The notes beneath the pieces are model-generated. The model worked only from the letters and a program-made list of their open reading frames with translations. It searched no databases and was not told the DNA's origin. The position numbers were made by a program, and so were the translations under genes. From NCBI RefSeq assembly GCF_000019785.1, contig NC_010524.1, positions 3,212,001 to 3,276,000 on the forward strand: a stretch of 64,000 bases of DNA, in the 5' to 3' direction. Below are positions 1 through 9,444 of the stretch, one piece after another (the first letter of the stretch is position 1; every line of letters begins with the position of its first letter). The DNA is from Leptothrix cholodnii SP-6 (GTDB lineage Bacteria; Pseudomonadota; Gammaproteobacteria; Burkholderiales; Burkholderiaceae_C).

Positions 1-15
1 CGCTGGCGAACGCCC

Positions 16-2148
16 GTGTCGATTGAGATGAACAGCCCCGCCGCGCCATCCGCCCCAACCCGCCGCGCACGCCTGGGCGCCGCCTGGCGCGAGCGTGCCG
101 CGCAGCCCGGCCGCGAATCGCGCGACACCCTGTTCATGCTCGCGGTGCTGGCCTGGACGCTGCTGCCGCAAGCCCCGCACGTGCCGCTCTGGTGCAGCCT
201 GTTCAGCGCCGCGGCGCTGCTGTGGCGCGCCGTGCTGGCCTGGCGCGTGCGTCCGCTGCCGCCGCGCTGGCTGCTGATCCTGCTGCTGCTGGCCTGCATC
301 GGCGCCACCGTGCTGACCTACCGCAGCCTGACCGGCAAGGAGGCCGGCCTGGCGCTGCTGGTGCTGCTGACCGCGCTCAAGACGCTGGAGCTGCGGGCCC
401 GCCGCGACGCGCTGGTGCTGTTTTTCCTCGGCTTCTTCCTGGTGCTGGCGAACTTTTTGCACTCGCAGTCGCTCGCCACCGCGGTCGCGATGGTGCTGTC
501 GGTCTGGGGGCTGCTGGCCGCGCTGGTGCTGGCGCACATGCCGGTCGGGCGGCCGCGGCTGGCGCAGGTGGCGGGGTTGGCGGGGCGCATGCTGGTGCTG
601 GGCGCACCGCTGATCGCGGCGCTGTTCATCTTCTTCCCGCGCATGGCGCCGCTGTGGGGCGTGCCGGGCGAGGCCGGCGGGCGCACCGGCCTGTCGGATC
701 AGCTGCAGCTCGGCGACGTGGCCGAGCTGGCGCTGGACGACAGCACCGCGCTGCGGGTGCGTTTTTTCGGCCCGGCGCCGGCCGCGTCGACGCTCTATTT
801 CCGCGGCCCGGTGCTGAGCCTGCCCGACGGCCAGCGCTGGGTCGCGCTGCCGTGGCGGCCGGGTGACACCAGCCTGGCGCTGCCGAATCCGTCGCCGCGC
901 GACACCGCGCTGGCCTACGAGATGACGGTCGAGCCGCTGCGCGTGTCGACGCTGCCGCTGCTCGAAACCAGCGTCAGCCGGCCGCAGGTCGACAGCGGCG
1001 AGGTCGAGCTCTACGCCCACCCCGACGGCCAGTGGATCACCGGCCGGCCGATCGCCGAGCGCGTGCGGCTGCAGGCACAGGCCGCCGTGCGCTCGCGTGC
1101 CGCCGCGTCGCCCGAGGGCCTGCTGCCGACCTATCTGCAGCTGCCGCCCGGCCAGCACCCGCGCAGCATCGCCTGGGCCCAGGCGCTGCGCAGCCAGCCG
1201 GCCTTCGCGCAGGCCAGCCCGAACCAGCTCGCCGATCTGCTGGCGGTGGCGCTGGTCGTGCACATCCGCCAGGGCGGCTACAGCTATACGCTGGCGCCGG
1301 GCACCTATGGCGAGCAGCCGCTCGACGCCTTCTGGCTCGACCGCCGCGAGGGCTTCTGCGAGCACTTCGCCACCGCCTTCGTGGTGCTGATGCGGGCGAT
1401 GGGCGTGCCCGCGCGCATCGTCACCGGCTACCAGGGCGGCCAGTTCAACCCGATCGACGGCGTGCTCGAGGTGCGCCAGAGCGACGCCCACGCCTGGGCC
1501 GAATACTGGCGCGCCGGCGACGGCTGGGTGCGCGTCGACCCCACCGCCGCGGTGGCGCCCGACCGCATCCAGCGCAGCCAGCGGCTGGCCCCGCCGCGCG
1601 GGCTGATGGCCGGTGCGCTGGCGCAGGTCGACCCGGCGCTGCTGGCGCGCGTGCGCGCGGTCTGGGGTGCGCTCGACCACCAGTGGAACCAGTGGGTGCT
1701 CAGCCACGGCCGCCAGCGCCAGCTCGACCTGCTGCGTGCGCTGGGCTGGCAGTCGCCCGATCTGGCGGATCTGGGCCGGCTGCTGGCGATCGGGCTGGCC
1801 GGGCTCGCCCTGCTGGGCGCGGCGTTGGGCGCCTGGCAAGCGCGCCGGGTGCGTCAGCGCGACCCCTGGCTGCGCGCCTACGCCGGCGTGCGCAAGGCGC
1901 TCATGCAGCGTGGCATCGACTGCCCGGCGCACCTGCCGCCGCGCAGCCTGGCCGCGGCGCTGCGCCGGCAACACGGCACGGCCGCCGAGACACTGGCCGC
2001 CGCGCTGCTGGCGCTGGAGGCCTGGCGCTACCAGGCGCCGTCCGGTGCGGCGACCGACCGGCGTACCCTTGGCGAGCTGCGCCGCCGGGCCCTCGCCGCC
2101 GCCCGCACGATGGCGCGTCAGCCCGCTGAAAATCGATCTTCCACCTGA
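16..2148 (+). CDS. tgpA: TgpA-family transglutaminase-like membrane protein (DUF3488)
   Basis: A 710-residue inner-membrane protein with a periplasmic transglutaminase-like domain. The first third is a run of hydrophobic helices (about residues 35-215). The transglutaminase core shows the expected triad: Cys in [10 protein letters not shown] near 447, His in [10 protein letters not shown] near 492 and Asp in VRVDPTAAV near 507. Another hydrophobic segment lies near 587-608, followed by a basic DUF4129-like tail. I used the GTG at 16; an ATG at 28 is an equally good start. In related bacteria this gene follows a MoxR ATPase and a DUF58 gene, which would lie just left of the window. The physiological substrate of the family is not well established. 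Confidence 0.9.
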   Translation: MSIEMNSPAAPSAPTRRARLGAAWRERAAQPGRESRDTLFMLAVLAWTLLPQAPHVPLWCSLFSAAALLWRAVLAWRVRPLPPRWLLILLLLACIGATVLTYRSLTGKEAGLALLVLLTALKTLELRARRDALVLFFLGFFLVLANFLHSQSLATAVAMVLSVWGLLAALVLAHMPVGRPRLAQVAGLAGRMLVLGAPLIAALFIFFPRMAPLWGVPGEAGGRTGLSDQLQLGDVAELALDDSTALRVRFFGPAPAASTLYFRGPVLSLPDGQRWVALPWRPGDTSLALPNPSPRDTALAYEMTVEPLRVSTLPLLETSVSRPQVDSGEVELYAHPDGQWITGRPIAERVRLQAQAAVRSRAAASPEGLLPTYLQLPPGQHPRSIAWAQALRSQPAFAQASPNQLADLLAVALVVHIRQGGYSYTLAPGTYGEQPLDAFWLDRREGFCEHFATAFVVLMRAMGVPARIVTGYQGGQFNPIDGVLEVRQSDAHAWAEYWRAGDGWVRVDPTAAVAPDRIQRSQRLAPPRGLMAGALAQVDPALLARVRAVWGALDHQWNQWVLSHGRQRQLDLLRALGWQSPDLADLGRLLAIGLAGLALLGAALGAWQARRVRQRDPWLRAYAGVRKALMQRGIDCPAHLPPRSLAAALRRQHGTAAETLAAALLALEAWRYQAPSGAATDRRTLGELRRRALAAARTMARQPAENRSST

Positions 2149-2159
2149 AGGACAACCCG

Positions 2160-2558
2160 ATGCGATTCCTCCACACCATGCTGCGCGTGGGCAACCTGCC
2201 GCGCTCGATCGCCTTCTACACCGAGGTGCTCGGCATGCAGCTGCTGCGCACCACCCATCGACCCGAGCAGCAGTACGACCTGGCCTTTCTCGGCTACGGC
2301 GGCAACCCGGAACAGGCCGAGCTGGAGCTGACCTACAACCACGGCGTCGACCACTACGAGCTCGGCACCGCCTACGGCCACGTCGCCATCGGCGTCGACG
2401 ACGCCGCCGCCACCTGCGAGGCGGTGCGCGCCAAGGCCGCGCAGCTCGGCGGCGCCATCACCCGCGAGGCCGGCCCGGTCAAGGGCGGCAGCACCGTGAT
2501 CGCCTTCATCACCGACCCCGACGGCTACAAGATCGAGCTGATCCAGCACGGCACCTGA
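2160..2558 (+). CDS. gloA: Lactoylglutathione lyase (glyoxalase I)
   Basis: Glyoxalase I of 132 residues. It isomerises the methylglyoxal-glutathione hemithioacetal to S-lactoylglutathione in the cytoplasm, the first step of methylglyoxal detoxification. The length matches the bacterial Ni-dependent class (about 135 aa). The N-terminus [10 protein letters not shown] places the first metal ligand at His5, [10 protein letters not shown] carries the conserved Glu, GHVAIGVDD the second His, and the C-terminal [11 protein letters not shown] the final Glu. It starts 11 bp after the transglutaminase gene and lies in the same direction as the SNF2 gene behind it, so the three may be co-transcribed. 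Confidence 0.95.
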   Translation: MRFLHTMLRVGNLPRSIAFYTEVLGMQLLRTTHRPEQQYDLAFLGYGGNPEQAELELTYNHGVDHYELGTAYGHVAIGVDDAAATCEAVRAKAAQLGGAITREAGPVKGGSTVIAFITDPDGYKIELIQHGT

Positions 2559-2599
2559 ACGATGCGTGGCGCGCCGCGCACCACCGACAATCCCGCGCC

Positions 2600-5500
2600 A
2601 TGCCCATGACCCCATCCCCCGCCGATCCGGCCCTCGACATCGCGCGCGACCTGCCGCGCCTGCCCCATGACGCACTGAACGCCCTGCACGCGCTGGCGCT
2701 GGGCGCCGCGCCCCGGCCGCGCACCTGGGTGATGGGCCTGATGGTCGAGCTCGGCTGGCGCGACAGCCAGAACCGCCGCTACACCAACGACAGCGTGCGG
2801 GTGGCGCTGGCCCTGCTGGCCGAGCAGGCCTGGATCGCCGAGGCCTCCACCAAGCCGGGCTTCTGGCAGATCCATCCGCTGGTGCTGAGCGCGGTCTACC
2901 GCCACCTGCTCGACCAGTACCCGAGCGCCGACCTGCTGGCCGCGCTGGTGCGCCACGAACACTTCGGCGGCCTGGGCGGCGCGCGCGGCTACGACCATTT
3001 CCCGACCGTCGAAGCCGGCTGCGCGCTGACACGGCTGTCGCTGCTGAGCGGCCACGGGCCGGCCGAGGTCGAGCGCCTGAAAGCCGGCTGCGCCTGGGGC
3101 ATGAGCTGGGAGCACGTGTTCGGCCGCGCCGTGCTCGACGTGCTCGACCAGCCCCTGTTCAACCACCTGCACCCCGCCGTGCAGGTCGAGGTGCTCAACC
3201 ACGAGCTGGCCCAGCTCAACGGCCACTGGCTGGCGCAGACCGCCCTGCCGGCGGCCAGCCTGACCGAGACGCTGCTGGCCTGGCGCGGCCGGCCGGCCAC
3301 CCATGCCGGCGCATCGGGCGCCGGCCTCGACCTCGCCGCGCTGCGCCTGAACTGGGCCGAGACCCTGCTGCTGGCCGGCCGCCACGACGAGATCGCCGCC
3401 GTGATGCAGCCGCTGGTGCAGCAGCACCCGGCCTGGGCGCCGGTGGCGCAGGTGCTCGACGCCGCGCGCCTGAGCCGCCAGGCCGATTGGCCGCAGGCGC
3501 TGGCCGGCTACGAACAGGCGCTGGCGCAGATGAAGAAGGACACCGGCCAGCGCAAGGGCCTGCTGTCGCTGACGCTGGCCACGCCGTATGTGCTGTCGCT
3601 GATGGCGCAGCGCGAGCCGGCGCAGTGGCAGGTCGCGCTCAAGTTCTGCCTGGCCGAAGCCGGCAAGCGCAGTCCCAGCCCCGACACCGCCTGGGGCCTG
3701 ATGGCACTGGCGCTGCAGATGCGCCTGGGCGAGGCGCGCCGTGACCTGTCGCTGATGCGCCCGCACAGCCGCACGCCCTACGTGATGACGCTCGACTGGT
3801 GGCGCTGGCTGATGCGCGCCTGGCTGACCGAACAGGGCGACGCGCCCGAAGACGCCACGCTCGAAGGCGCCACGCTCGACCCCCACGACCAGGCCGCCGC
3901 CGCGCTGCTGCGCCGCCGCCTGGTGTCGGCCGGCCATCTGGGCCTGGTCGAGCAGCTCGACGCCGCGCTGGCGGTGATCCAGCACCAGCCCAGCCCGGAG
4001 TGGTTCTTCGTGCCGCCGCCTCGGGCCGGCTGGGAAGTGGCGCTGGCCGCGCTGGCCGCCATCGGCAGCGGCGCGCCGGCCGGCCCGGCCGGGGGCGCCG
4101 CGCTGGCCGAGACGCGGCTGTGGTGGCAGCTCGACGTCAGCCCGCAGGGCGCGCTGCGCGCCATCACGCCGCTCGAGCAGAAACAGGGCCCGCGCGGCTG
4201 GGGCAAGGGCAAGGTGGTGGGCCTGGCCCGCCTCGCCAAGACCGAGAGCCTGCCGCCGTGGGACGCCGCGGTGGCGCGCTGCATCCGCCAGAACACCGCC
4301 GACCGCAGCCTGCGCATCGACCTGGCTGCTGCCGCCGCCGCGCTGATCGGCCATCCGCTGGCGGCCTGGGCCGACGCACCCGATCTGCCGGTCACGCTGG
4401 TCGAGGCCAGCCCCGAGATCGAGGTGATCGACCACGGCGACACGCTGCAGGTGCGCCTCACCCCGCCGCCGCGCAGCGGTCTCGACGACGACGGCGAGGC
4501 CGACCTCAACGACGACTGGGGACGCCGCTGGCAACCCAGCGCCGCCGAGCTGAAGGAGGCCGAGGCCCTGCGCGGTCTGACGCTGCTGCGCGACGAGCCG
4601 CAGCGCGCCCGCGTGATCCGCTACAGCGCGGCGCAGAAACGCGTCGCCCAGCTGGTCGGCGCCGGCCTCACGGTGCCCAAGTCGGCGGTCGCGCAGCTGC
4701 AGCCGGTGCTGCACAACCTGGGCGCGCATTTCCACATCCACGCCGACGAGCTGCAGGCCAGCCGCGAGGTGCCGGCCGATCCGCGCCTGCGCGCCGAGCT
4801 GACGCCCGAGGGCGACGGCGTGCGGCTGCGGCTGGTGGTGGCGCCGTTCGGCGACGACGGCCCGCGCCAGACACCCGGCCACGGCCGCGCCCGCCTGATC
4901 GCCGCGGTCAAGGGCGAGACGCTGGGCGCGCAGCGCGACTTGGCGGCCGAGCTCGGCCACCTCGAGACGGTGATGGACGCCTGCCCGATGCTCACGCCGC
5001 TGCCGGTGCCGCGCACGCCCGGCCAGCTGGTGCCGGCGCAGTGGGCGATCGAGAACGCCGATGCCACGCTGGCGCTGATCGAGCGCCTGCACAGCCTCAA
5101 CGCGGTGGCCGCGCTCGACTGGCCGAAAGGCCGCTCGATCCGCGTCGACAGCGTCGGCATCGGCCAGCTCAGCGTGCAGGTCCAGTCCGGCAACGAATGG
5201 CTGGCGCTGCAGGGCGGCCTGCAGGTCGATGAGAAGCTGGTGTTCAGCCTCGGCCAGCTGCTCGACTGGAGCGACAGCTCCCGCAGCCGCTTCGTGCCGC
5301 TGGGCGAAGGCCGCTACCTGGCGCTGACCGAGGAGCTGCGCGCCCGCCTCGACGACCTCGCCGCCGTCGCCGAACTGCAGCGCAAGGCCGGCGAAACCAC
5401 CGCCCGGCTCGCCCCGGTGGCCGCGGCCTGGCTCGACAGCGCGCTGGCCGGCGCCCAGGTGCAGACCGACGGCGCCTTCCAGGACCGGCTCGAAACCCTG

Positions 5501-6949
5501 GTGCGCGCGCAGCACTGGGCGCCCGGGCTGCCGGCCACGCTGCAGGCGCAGCTGCGGCCGTATCAGGAAGAAGGCTACCAATGGGCGATGCGGCTGGCCG
5601 AGGCCGGCCTGGGCGCGGTGCTGGCCGACGACATGGGCCTGGGCAAGACGCTGCAGGCGCTGGCCGTGCTGCTCGAGCGCGCCGCCGGCGGCCCCGCGCT
5701 GGTGGTGGCGCCGACCTCGCTGATCGGCAACTGGCAGGCCGAGGCGCGCCGCTTCGCACCCACGCTCAATCTGCTGGCCTACGCCGAAGGCGACGAACGC
5801 GGCAACCGCGACGCGCTGATCGAGGCCGCCGGCCCGGGCGACGTCATCGTCGTGTCCTACCAGATGCAGCAGGTCAACGCAGAGGCCTTTGCCGGACGCA
5901 GCTGGCACACGCTGGTGCTCGACGAGGCGCAGGCGATCAAGAACGCCGCGGCCAAGCGCAGCCAGGCGGCGTTCGAGCTGAGCGCGGGCTTCCGGCTGGC
6001 GCTGTCGGGCACGCCGATCGAGAACCGGCTGACCGAGCTGTGGTCGATCATGCGGGTCTGCAACCCCGGGCTGCTGGGCACGCTGGCGCAGTTCAACAGC
6101 CGCTTCGCGGTGCCGATCGAGCGCGACCGCCACCGCGGCGCCCAGCGCACGTTGCGCCGGCTGATCGCGCCCTTCATCCTGCGCCGCAGCAAGGCCGAGG
6201 TGCTCGACGACCTGCCCCCGCGCACCGAACAGACCCTGATGGTGCAAGGCAACGCCACCGAACAGGCCCACTACGAGGCGCTGCGCCGCCAGGCCCTGCG
6301 CGACGCCGAGCGGGCAATGAGCGCCGACGGCGCCGGCCAGGCGCACCTCAACATCCTGGCCCAGCTGATGCGCCTGCGGCGCGCCGCCTGCGACCCGCGG
6401 CTGGTCACGCCCGACCTGGTCCAGCCCGGCGCCAAGGTGATGGCGTTCGGCGAGCTGGCGGCCGAGCTGGTCGCCAACGGCCACAAGGCGCTGGTGTTCA
6501 GCCAGTTCGTCGACTTCCTGGCGCTGCTGCGCGAGCCGCTCGACGCCGCCGGCCTGCGCTACCAGTACCTCGACGGCAGCACGCCGTCGGCCGAGCGCAC
6601 CCGGCGCGTCGCCGCCTTCCAGGCCGGTGAGGGCGATTTCTTCCTGATCAGCCTGAAGGCCGGCGGCTTCGGCCTGAACCTGACGGTGGCCGACTACGTC
6701 GTGATCGCCGACCCGTGGTGGAACCCCGCCGCCGAGGACCAGGCCAGCGGCCGCGCCCACCGCATCGGCCAGCAGCGGCCGGTGACGGTCTATCGGCTGG
6801 TCAACAAGGGCACGCTGGAGGAGAAGATCGTGGCGCTGCACGCGGACAAGCGCGAGCTCGCCGACAGCGTGCTCGAGGCCGACCGCGACGGCCGCCAGGG
6901 CGCCGGCGTGCTCAAGGTCGACGAACTGATGAGCCTGATGATGGGCTGA
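2600..6949 (+). CDS. SNF2-family DEAD/DEAH-box helicase-like ATPase
   Basis: A 1449-residue SNF2 superfamily-2 ATPase, expected to translocate on DNA and remodel protein-DNA complexes. The long N-terminal part (about 1-980) has no recognised catalytic motif and looks like the accessory region typical of bacterial SNF2 proteins. The C-terminal engine is complete: DDMGLGKTLQAL (Walker A, near 1011), LDEAQAIKN (DEAQ box, near 1107), SGTPIENR (near 1136), LKAGGFGLNLT (near 1352) and RAHRIGQQRPV (near 1385). The ATG at 2600 is preceded by only 41 non-coding bases; an ATG two codons later is possible. Its partner proteins and physiological role cannot be read from the sequence. Confidence 0.9.
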   Translation: MPMTPSPADPALDIARDLPRLPHDALNALHALALGAAPRPRTWVMGLMVELGWRDSQNRRYTNDSVRVALALLAEQAWIAEASTKPGFWQIHPLVLSAVYRHLLDQYPSADLLAALVRHEHFGGLGGARGYDHFPTVEAGCALTRLSLLSGHGPAEVERLKAGCAWGMSWEHVFGRAVLDVLDQPLFNHLHPAVQVEVLNHELAQLNGHWLAQTALPAASLTETLLAWRGRPATHAGASGAGLDLAALRLNWAETLLLAGRHDEIAAVMQPLVQQHPAWAPVAQVLDAARLSRQADWPQALAGYEQALAQMKKDTGQRKGLLSLTLATPYVLSLMAQREPAQWQVALKFCLAEAGKRSPSPDTAWGLMALALQMRLGEARRDLSLMRPHSRTPYVMTLDWWRWLMRAWLTEQGDAPEDATLEGATLDPHDQAAAALLRRRLVSAGHLGLVEQLDAALAVIQHQPSPEWFFVPPPRAGWEVALAALAAIGSGAPAGPAGGAALAETRLWWQLDVSPQGALRAITPLEQKQGPRGWGKGKVVGLARLAKTESLPPWDAAVARCIRQNTADRSLRIDLAAAAAALIGHPLAAWADAPDLPVTLVEASPEIEVIDHGDTLQVRLTPPPRSGLDDDGEADLNDDWGRRWQPSAAELKEAEALRGLTLLRDEPQRARVIRYSAAQKRVAQLVGAGLTVPKSAVAQLQPVLHNLGAHFHIHADELQASREVPADPRLRAELTPEGDGVRLRLVVAPFGDDGPRQTPGHGRARLIAAVKGETLGAQRDLAAELGHLETVMDACPMLTPLPVPRTPGQLVPAQWAIENADATLALIERLHSLNAVAALDWPKGRSIRVDSVGIGQLSVQVQSGNEWLALQGGLQVDEKLVFSLGQLLDWSDSSRSRFVPLGEGRYLALTEELRARLDDLAAVAELQRKAGETTARLAPVAAAWLDSALAGAQVQTDGAFQDRLETLVRAQHWAPGLPATLQAQLRPYQEEGYQWAMRLAEAGLGAVLADDMGLGKTLQALAVLLERAAGGPALVVAPTSLIGNWQAEARRFAPTLNLLAYAEGDERGNRDALIEAAGPGDVIVVSYQMQQVNAEAFAGRSWHTLVLDEAQAIKNAAAKRSQAAFELSAGFRLALSGTPIENRLTELWSIMRVCNPGLLGTLAQFNSRFAVPIERDRHRGAQRTLRRLIAPFILRRSKAEVLDDLPPRTEQTLMVQGNATEQAHYEALRRQALRDAERAMSADGAGQAHLNILAQLMRLRRAACDPRLVTPDLVQPGAKVMAFGELAAELVANGHKALVFSQFVDFLALLREPLDAAGLRYQYLDGSTPSAERTRRVAAFQAGEGDFFLISLKAGGFGLNLTVADYVVIADPWWNPAAEDQASGRAHRIGQQRPVTVYRLVNKGTLEEKIVALHADKRELADSVLEADRDGRQGAGVLKVDELMSLMMG

Positions 6950-6995
6950 CCGAGAATCAGCCCCCGCCCGCGTCCCCCGACCCACAAGAAGAGAC

Positions 6996-8726
6996 ATGCA
7001 ATCCAAAGAGACCGCCCGCCGCCTGCTGAGCTATCTGCGGCCGCACAAGCTCGAGTTCGGCCTCGGCATCCTGTGTTTCTTCCTGTCCGCGGCGGTCGAG
7101 CCGCTGATCCCGGCGCTGCTCAAGGAGCTGCTCGACCAGGGCTTCAAGCCCGAGCAGACGATCCCGACCTGGATCATGCCGGTGATCGTGATCGGGCTGT
7201 TCGCCGGGCGCGGTTTCCTGTCGTTCTGTGGCACCTACCTGTTTTCATCGTCGACCTCGAAGGCGGTGCTGACGCTGCGCCGCGAGCTGCTCGGCGCGGT
7301 GATGCGCGCCGACGCCAGCCTCTACAACTCGCTGAGCCCGGGCGTGGCCGCCTCGCGTGTCATCAACGATCCGCAGAACGCCACCGCCACGCTCGGCGGC
7401 GCGGTGGTCACGGTGCTGCGCAACGGCACCACGCTGGTGGCGATGCTCGGTTATCTGTTCTATCTGAACTGGCAGCTCACGCTGGTGACCTTCGCGATCG
7501 CGCCGCTGCTGGCGCTGGTGGTGCGGCGGGTGCAGCAGCGGGTGCACCGACTCAGCCGGTCGTCGTACGAGCTGCAGCACCGGCTGATCGGCATCGTCGA
7601 CGACATCACGCGCGCCTGGCGGGTGGTGCGCACCTTCGGCGCCGCCGAGTTCGAGCAGAAGCGCTTCGACACCGAAGCCCAGCTGTTTCGCCGCGTCACG
7701 CTCAAGAGCGTGGCCGCCGGCGCCACCATGACGCCGCTGACGCAGATCGTCGCCAGCATCGGCGTGGCGGTGATCCTGACGCTGGCGCTGATCGAGGCGC
7801 GCCAGGGTCAGGCGACGGTGGGCGACTTCATCGCCTTCATCACCGCGATGCTGCTGACGATCTCGCCGATGAAGCATCTGACCGACGTTTCCCAGCCCAT
7901 CACCTCCGGCCTGGTCGGCGCGGGGGCCTGCTTCGACCTGATCGACACCCCGCCCGAGCCCGACCGCGGCAGCCGCGACGTGCCCACCGACACGGCGGCG
8001 CGCGACATCCGCTTCGAGCGCGTGGCGCTGAGCTATCCGGGCTCGGAACAGAAGGCATTGGCCGGCATCGACCTGGCCATCCCCGAGGGCCGCACGATCG
8101 CGCTGGTCGGGCCGTCGGGCTCGGGCAAGACCACCGTCATCAACACGCTGCTGGGTTTCGTCGCGCCCACCAGCGGCGCGGTGACGCTGGCCGGCATCGA
8201 CCTCCAGGAGATCCGCAAGGCCTCGCTGCGCAGCCAGTTCGCGGTGGTGTCGCAGGACATCGTGCTGTTCGACGGCTCGATCGCCGACAACGTGGCCTAT
8301 GTGCAGCCCAAGGATCCGGCGCGCATCGAGCAGTGCCTGAAGGCAGCCAATCTGTGGGAGTTCGTGCAGCGCTCGCCCGACGGCATCGAGACGCTGGTCG
8401 GCAGCAACGGCAGCCGGCTGTCGGGCGGCCAGCGCCAGCGCCTGGCGATCGCGCGGGCGCTCTACAAGGACGCGCGCATCTGGGTCTTCGATGAAGCCAC
8501 CTCGGCGCTCGACACCGAAAGCGAGCGCGTGGTGCAGCAGTCGATCGAGCAGTGGCACGGCAACAAGACGCTGATCCTGATCGCGCATCGGCTCAGCACG
8601 GTGCGCAACGCCGATTGCATCTACGTGCTGGCCGACGGCCGCGTGCTGGAGCAAGGCTCGCACGCCGAGCTGATGACACGCAGCGGGCTCTACGCCAGCA
8701 TGGTGCAGGCCCAGGCGGTGGAATGA
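6996..8726 (+). CDS. msbA: Lipid A export ABC transporter, fused permease/ATPase (MsbA)
   Basis: A 576-residue half-transporter that should work as a homodimer in the inner membrane, flipping lipid A-core to the periplasmic leaflet. Six transmembrane helices occupy roughly residues 15-310. The ATPase domain has GPSGSGKTT (Walker A, near 372), LSGGQRQR (signature, near 475), IWVFDEATSALD (Walker B, near 494) and IAHRLST (H-loop, near 530). Length and domain order match MsbA; a general multidrug exporter of the same family cannot be excluded by eye. It is followed at once by a strong hairpin shared with the convergent eda gene. Confidence 0.92.
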   Translation: MQSKETARRLLSYLRPHKLEFGLGILCFFLSAAVEPLIPALLKELLDQGFKPEQTIPTWIMPVIVIGLFAGRGFLSFCGTYLFSSSTSKAVLTLRRELLGAVMRADASLYNSLSPGVAASRVINDPQNATATLGGAVVTVLRNGTTLVAMLGYLFYLNWQLTLVTFAIAPLLALVVRRVQQRVHRLSRSSYELQHRLIGIVDDITRAWRVVRTFGAAEFEQKRFDTEAQLFRRVTLKSVAAGATMTPLTQIVASIGVAVILTLALIEARQGQATVGDFIAFITAMLLTISPMKHLTDVSQPITSGLVGAGACFDLIDTPPEPDRGSRDVPTDTAARDIRFERVALSYPGSEQKALAGIDLAIPEGRTIALVGPSGSGKTTVINTLLGFVAPTSGAVTLAGIDLQEIRKASLRSQFAVVSQDIVLFDGSIADNVAYVQPKDPARIEQCLKAANLWEFVQRSPDGIETLVGSNGSRLSGGQRQRLAIARALYKDARIWVFDEATSALDTESERVVQQSIEQWHGNKTLILIAHRLSTVRNADCIYVLADGRVLEQGSHAELMTRSGLYASMVQAQAVE

Positions 8727-8746
8727 CGCCGCCGGCAGCGGAATGA

Positions 8747-8775
8747 AAAACGGCCTCCGAGGAGGCCGTTGTTTC
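8747..8775. terminator. Bidirectional intrinsic terminator between msbA and eda
   Basis: A perfect 10-bp stem, AACGGCCTCC (8749-8758) with GGAGGCCGTT (8761-8770), closes on a very short loop. It has an A-run on its left (8746-8750) and a T-rich run on its right (TTGTTTC), so it can terminate transcription from both convergent genes. Confidence 0.85.
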
Positions 8776-8794
8776 GTCCGGAAAGACGCTGGAG

Positions 8795-9418
8795 TCAGGC
8801 GCGCAGCGCGTGCGTCTCGCTCGCCAGCTTGGTGATGCGGGCCCAGTCGCCCGACTTGACCGCATCGGCCGGCGTCAGCCAGGAGCCGCCGCAGACCTTG
8901 ACGTTGGGCAGCGACAGGAACTGCGGCGCGGTCTCGAGCGTGATGCCGCCGGTGGGGCAGAACGCGACGTCGTGGAAGGGGCTGGCAAAGGCCTTCAGCA
9001 GATTGACGCCGCCGACCGCGGTGGCCGGGAAGAGCTTGAGGAACTGGTAGCCGTCGGCGTTGGCCATCATGACCTCGCTGGCGGTCGACACGCCGGGCAG
9101 CAGCGGCAGGCCGATGTCGAGGCAGGCGCGGCCGATCTCGCTGGTGTAACCCGGGCTGACGGCGAACTGGCAGCCCAGTGCCTTGACGGCGCGGGCATCG
9201 GCCACCGAGCGGATGGTGCCGGCGCCGACGATGGCGTCGGGCACCTCGGCGATCATGGCCTCGATGCATTTCAGCGCGGCGGCGGTGCGCAGCGTCACCT
9301 CCAGCACGCGCACGCCGCCGGCGACCAGGGCGCGCGCCAGCGGCACGGCGTCCTCGACGCGGTCGAGCACGATGACGGGGATCACGGGGCCGTGGCTGGC
9401 GAGGCTGAGTGTGTTCAT
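8795..9418 (-). CDS. eda: KDPG/KHG aldolase
   Basis: 2-Dehydro-3-deoxy-phosphogluconate aldolase, 207 residues. It splits KDPG into pyruvate and glyceraldehyde-3-phosphate, the last step of the Entner-Doudoroff pathway. Class I aldolase motifs are visible: LEVTLRT with the catalytic Glu and substrate-binding Arg, VGAGTI, AVSPGYT, and FLKLFPATAVGG with the Schiff-base Lys. The ATG at 9418 gives the usual family length. It lies 26 bp downstream of edd on the same strand, so edd-eda is almost certainly one operon. Transcription ends at the shared hairpin near 8760. Confidence 0.95.
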   Translation of the reverse strand: MNTLSLASHGPVIPVIVLDRVEDAVPLARALVAGGVRVLEVTLRTAAALKCIEAMIAEVPDAIVGAGTIRSVADARAVKALGCQFAVSPGYTSEIGRACLDIGLPLLPGVSTASEVMMANADGYQFLKLFPATAVGGVNLLKAFASPFHDVAFCPTGGITLETAPQFLSLPNVKVCGGSWLTPADAVKSGDWARITKLASETHALRA

Positions 9419-9444
9419 GGGTTCAGACTTTGTGGTTGAAAGGG

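Noticed and set aside
2525..7006. Very long minus-strand open frame (about 1490 codons) opposite the SNF2 gene
   Set aside because: It is a mirror of the SNF2 coding strand in high-GC DNA: composition is His/Arg/Gln/Leu-rich with no domain, whereas the plus frame has every helicase motif.
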